Shown piece by piece: positions 60,993-64,000 of a stretch of DNA of 64,000 bases; positions within the stretch are counted from its first letter, which is position 1, and the number at the start of each line of letters is the position of its first letter. The position numbers were made by a program, and so were the translations under genes. Source of the DNA: Zhengella mangrovi (lineage in GTDB: Bacteria > Pseudomonadota > Alphaproteobacteria > Rhizobiales > Rhizobiaceae); contig NZ_PDVP01000001.1 of assembly GCF_002727065.1 (NCBI RefSeq), positions 372,001-436,000 on the forward strand, read 5' to 3'. The notes below the pieces were generated by a model. That model was not told the DNA's origin and did not search any database. It was given only the letters and a program-made list of their open reading frames with translations.

Positions 60993-61151
60993 GGCACGCG
61001 GGGTTTTCCTCTCGCGTGCCTGTTTAGCCGGTTTGCGTCGCTCCCCGGTTAATCCCGGACAGCGCCCGTGCGCTTTCCGCGGGCATCGTTAATGACCGGT
61101 TGCCGGGTGCGCCGTCCTTCCGTCCGGGCGCGACCCCTCGGCGGGTCGCGG

Positions 61152-61781
61152 CTATTTCGTGCCGTACATGCGGTCGCCGGCATCGCCGAGACCCGGAACG
61201 ATGTAGCCTTTCTCATTGAGGTGGCTGTCGATGGCCGCGGTGTAGACCGGCACGTCCGGATGGGCCCTGCCGAAGTTCTCGATGCCTTCGGGTGCCGCCA
61301 GCAGGCAGACGAAACGCAGGTTGTTGGCGCCGCGTTCCTTCAGCTTCTCCACCGCCGCGATGGCCGAGTTTGCCGTGGCGAGCATCGGGTCGACCACGAT
61401 CACGAGACGGTTGTCGAGTTCGCCTGGCGCCTTGAAGTAATATTCCACTGCCTCCAGCGTCTCATGGTCGCGGTAGAGGCCGATATGCGCCACCCGGGCG
61501 GCCGGTACCAGGTCCAGCATCCCTTCGAGCAGACCGTTGCCGGCGCGCAGCACCGAGGCGAAGACCAGCTTCTTGCCTTCCAGCGTCGGCGCATCCATTT
61601 CCATCAGCGGCGTCTCGATGCGCTTGGTCGTCAGTTCCAGGTTGCGCGTCACCTCGTAGCAGAGCAGGTGCGAGATTTCCTTGAGCAGGCGGCGGAACCC
61701 GGCTGTCGAGGTTCCCTTGTCGCGCATGATGGTCAGCTTGTGCTGCACAAGCGGGTGGTCGACGACGGTGACGTTCGCCAT
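61152..61781 (-). CDS. upp: Uracil phosphoribosyltransferase
   Basis: Makes UMP from uracil and PRPP, using uracil released by the deoA route. The 209-residue protein has [60 protein letters not shown] (PRPP loop, where ANSA replaces the common GGSA) and [17 protein letters not shown] at the C-terminus. It stands alone on the minus strand; GGAGAAGAAC precedes the ATG. Confidence 0.95.
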   Translation of the reverse strand: MANVTVVDHPLVQHKLTIMRDKGTSTAGFRRLLKEISHLLCYEVTRNLELTTKRIETPLMEMDAPTLEGKKLVFASVLRAGNGLLEGMLDLVPAARVAHIGLYRDHETLEAVEYYFKAPGELDNRLVIVVDPMLATANSAIAAVEKLKERGANNLRFVCLLAAPEGIENFGRAHPDVPVYTAAIDSHLNEKGYIVPGLGDAGDRMYGTK

Positions 61782-61923
61782 GTTCTTCTCCGGTAGGACG
61801 TTTCTTGCCGGCAAGAGTAGCGGCATGGGCGCGCCTGTGCCACCGGTCACTGCCCGCCTGCCACAGTTTTTGTATGAAAGGTCCCGTGGGGTCGTCGCGC
61901 ATTTCCCGCGCCGGTGACAAGCT

Positions 61924-62667
61924 ATGGACCTGACCTTCGAATCGGCCTTCTCGGCCGGCGGCATGCTCGGCCATGCCTCCTACCTGCTCCTCGTGCTTTC
62001 CATGGCCATGCGCCGCATGGTCCTCCTGCGGCTGCTTGTGGTCGCCTCGGCCGTCGTCGGCATCACCTACGCGGCCGCGATCCTGAACGACCCGGTCTCG
62101 ACCTTCTGGGAAAGCCTGCTGATCACCACCAACCTGGTGCAACTCGGCTGGACCTGGCTGGCCGATCGCCGCACGGTGTTCTCGAACGAGGAACGGGCGC
62201 TCGCCGACAACCTCCTGCCGGGTCTCCCGCCGGCGGCAAGTCTCCGCTTCATCCGCCAGGGAGCATGGACGGACCTGGCGCAGGGCACGATCCTGGTAAG
62301 GCAGGGCGAACCGGTCGCCAGCCTGGCCTGGATCGCCGCCGGCGAGGTTGGCGTGATGATCGATCGGCGGCACATCGGCCATTGCGGCAAGGGCGAGATC
62401 ATCGGCGAATTCTCCGCCATGAGCGGTGACCCTGCCACCGCCACGGTCGTGGCAGTCACGCCGGCGCGCGTATGGATGATGGATGCCGAACGGCTGCGCG
62501 CGCTCGCAGGGCGCGGTGATCCGACCGCGCTGGCGCTGGAGGCCGGCCTCTCCCGCGACATCCGCCGCAAGCTTGGCCGGGCCAACCGACGTTTCTTGGA
62601 AATGGCCGTCCGCGCAGCGGCAACGGCCCCGGGTGTGCCTATCCGCGATTGTCCAGCCGCGCCATGA
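61924..62667 (+). CDS. Popeye-like membrane protein with cyclic nucleotide-binding domain
   Basis: A 247-residue protein with three membrane helices (about 14-30, 33-52 and 62-80) and a cytoplasmic cNMP-binding beta-barrel (about 95-215). The barrel has [37 protein letters not shown] and [20 protein letters not shown], where the phosphate-binding cassette keeps the E-F but lacks the usual Arg. This is the topology of animal POPDC (Popeye) proteins and their rare bacterial relatives. Its end overlaps the end of the convergent add gene by 29 bases. Role unknown. Confidence 0.82.
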   Translation: MDLTFESAFSAGGMLGHASYLLLVLSMAMRRMVLLRLLVVASAVVGITYAAAILNDPVSTFWESLLITTNLVQLGWTWLADRRTVFSNEERALADNLLPGLPPAASLRFIRQGAWTDLAQGTILVRQGEPVASLAWIAAGEVGVMIDRRHIGHCGKGEIIGEFSAMSGDPATATVVAVTPARVWMMDAERLRALAGRGDPTALALEAGLSRDIRRKLGRANRRFLEMAVRAAATAPGVPIRDCPAAP

Positions 62668-63622
62668 GGGCTGCCCGCGTCGCATCGTCGACGAACGCGG
62701 CCTCCAGCGCCGTGCGCGTGATCTCGAGCAGCGCCTGGTCGTCAAGGCCGAAATGCTCCTGCGCGATGGCGTATTCGCGCCCGATCGTGGAATGGAAATG
62801 GGGCGGGTCGTCGGAATTCAGCGTTACGCGGCAGCCGGCCTGCATCAGGGCCGGGAACGGATGGTCGGCGAAGGAGGGGAAGACATCCAGCGCGATGTTG
62901 GAGCCTGGGCAGCATTCCAGCACGACGCCCTCGTCCGCGATCCGCCGCACCAGGTCCGGGTTCTCGATGGCGCGCACCCCGTGCCCGATGCGCGAGGGAT
63001 GGATGTGGTCCAGCGCGCTGGCCACGCTTTCCCAGCCGCACAATTCGCCGGCATGCACGGTGATGCCGAGCCCGGCATCGCGGGCAAGGTCGAAGGCCGG
63101 CACGAAATCGGCAAGGTTGCCCAGGCGTTCGTCACCCGCCATGCCGAATCCGGAAACGACGGACCGGTCGCAGGTGGTGGCGAAACGGGCGGCATCCATC
63201 ACCGAATCCACGCCGAAATGCCGGACGCCGGTGACGATCTGGCGCGATTCGATGCCGGTTCGGGCCTTCGCCCGCGCCATGCCTTCCGCCAGGCCCTCCG
63301 TGTAGGCTTCGGGGGAAAGGCCAGCGTGCCGGGCATGGTCCGGCGAGGTGAAGAACTCCGCGTAAATGGCGCCTTCCGCCGCTATTCCCGTCAGGTAGTC
63401 CTCGGCCAGCAGGGCGTAGTCGTCGGCGGTGCGGAACAGGGCCGCGGCTGCGTCATAGGCTGCAAGGAAACTGGTGAAATCCTGCCAGACATATGCGCCG
63501 TCGCGGATGAAAGCCGACATGTCGGCGCCGTATTTTTTGGCTTGCCTGAGCACGAGGGCCGGGGCGGCCGCGCCCTCGATATGGCAATGGATTTCGGCCT
63601 TGGGCAGCATGGACACCGGCAT
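62639..63622 (-). CDS. add: Adenosine deaminase
   Basis: Converts adenosine or deoxyadenosine to inosine forms. The 327-residue amidohydrolase has PKAEIHCHIEGAAAPALVLR (zinc HxH), GITVHAGELCGWESVASALD (zinc His plus catalytic Glu), RIGHGVRAI and VTLNSDDPPHFHS (zinc Asp). It belongs with the neighbouring nucleoside salvage genes although it is separately transcribed. The order LDHIHPSRIGHG matches Add more than adenine deaminase. Confidence 0.92.
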   Translation of the reverse strand: MPVSMLPKAEIHCHIEGAAAPALVLRQAKKYGADMSAFIRDGAYVWQDFTSFLAAYDAAAALFRTADDYALLAEDYLTGIAAEGAIYAEFFTSPDHARHAGLSPEAYTEGLAEGMARAKARTGIESRQIVTGVRHFGVDSVMDAARFATTCDRSVVSGFGMAGDERLGNLADFVPAFDLARDAGLGITVHAGELCGWESVASALDHIHPSRIGHGVRAIENPDLVRRIADEGVVLECCPGSNIALDVFPSFADHPFPALMQAGCRVTLNSDDPPHFHSTIGREYAIAQEHFGLDDQALLEITRTALEAAFVDDATRAALMARLDNRG

Positions 63623-63748
63623 TTCCCCTCCGTCGGTCGCGCCTGATGCGCGCGGCGTCCTTGCATGCGCCGCTTCATCGCGGTTTTCACGATAGCGCGG
63701 CCGGGATTTATCTTCTATGGTCCCGCGCGAATTTGAAGGTGGATATCA

Positions 63749-64000
63749 ATGTCAGGCAACCGGACAACCGCCGCCGGCGGCATGGAGACGAGCTACGGCT
63801 TCCGCACGGTGGACAGCGGCCAGAAACAGGGGCTCGTCAACGAGGTCTTCCACAAGGTCGCCGAGCGTTACGACATCATGAACGACCTGATGTCGGCCGG
63901 CCTGCACCGGGCCTGGAAGGATGCCATGGTCGCATGGCTCAACCCGCCGAAGCGGCCGGGCTGGCGTGTGCTCGACGTTGCCGGCGGCACCGGCGACATC
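63749..64000 (+). CDS. ubiE: Demethylmenaquinone/2-octaprenyl-benzoquinol methyltransferase (5' part only)
   Basis: Only 84 codons are in the window. The read-out starts [20 protein letters not shown] and continues [34 protein letters not shown] and [11 protein letters not shown] (SAM motif I), which is diagnostic of UbiE/COQ5 in quinone biosynthesis. The ATG at 63749 has GAAGGTGG upstream. The rest lies past the window end. Confidence 0.93.
   Translation, partial: MSGNRTTAAGGMETSYGFRTVDSGQKQGLVNEVFHKVAERYDIMNDLMSAGLHRAWKDAMVAWLNPPKRPGWRVLDVAGGTGDI

Overview
The window is GC-rich, gene-dense bacterial chromosome with many ATGA start/stop overlaps and no insertion sequences or phage genes. 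It most likely comes from an alphaproteobacterium of the Hyphomicrobiales (Rhizobiales) type. The evidence is a C-P lyase operon carrying the hexapeptide-acyltransferase and DUF1045 companions, a plcP-btaA-btaB betaine-lipid operon, an SqdB sulfolipid gene, and palindromic intergenic repeats of the kind common in rhizobia. This is inference from gene content; no rRNA is present to confirm it.

Layout. (1) 1-7.1 kb: a protocatechuate/gallate 4,5-cleavage cluster. galB, galC and galD (cut by the window edge) run leftwards; a LysR-family regulator with two DNA-binding domains, a DUF1932 dehydrogenase, ligA, ligB and ligC run rightwards. The lactonase LigI is not in view. (2) 7.1-9.5 kb: an acetamidase/formamidase-family enzyme and a GGDEF protein. 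(3) 9.5-27.8 kb: a phosphate-stress block. It holds a GT4 glycosyltransferase divergent from sqdB (sulfolipid), the phnF regulator divergent from phnGHIJKL-acyltransferase, then phnCDEE-DUF1045-phnMN, then plcP-btaA-btaB (phospholipid breakdown and betaine lipid synthesis). Two clear Pho boxes (12579-12596 and 17902-17919) and PhnF-like operators control the phn genes. Together these genes would replace phospholipids with P-free lipids and harvest phosphonate phosphorus.

(4) 27.8-33.5 kb: a methyltransferase, a globin-coupled chemoreceptor, two paralogous small tautomerases, a winged-helix/hydrolase fusion and an HxlR regulator. (5) 33.6-39.3 kb: a sigma-54 two-component system, a textbook -24/-12 promoter and an OFA-family transporter. 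(6) 39.4-46.8 kb: an EamA exporter behind a cysteine-containing leader ORF, a PDZ-containing ComP-like kinase with a convergent LuxR-type regulator, a zinc-type reductase, and an SRPBCC/ArsR pair. (7) 47-52.5 kb: tRNA-Ser(GGA), an MsrA-like protein lacking its catalytic cysteine, a BMP-type nucleoside-binding protein, ogt, slyX, a thioesterase and an iron alcohol dehydrogenase. (8) 52.6-63.6 kb: a nucleoside import and salvage operon (ABC ATPase, secreted protein, two permeases, cdd, purine nucleoside phosphorylase, deoC, deoA), an aspartic protease, upp, a Popeye-like cNMP protein and add. The start of ubiE closes the window.

Between 35.0 and 49.7 kb, four intergenic arrays hold 17 copies of one 44-bp palindromic repeat. 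Each array appears to have been amplified in place, because the inter-repeat sequence is constant within an array but differs between arrays.
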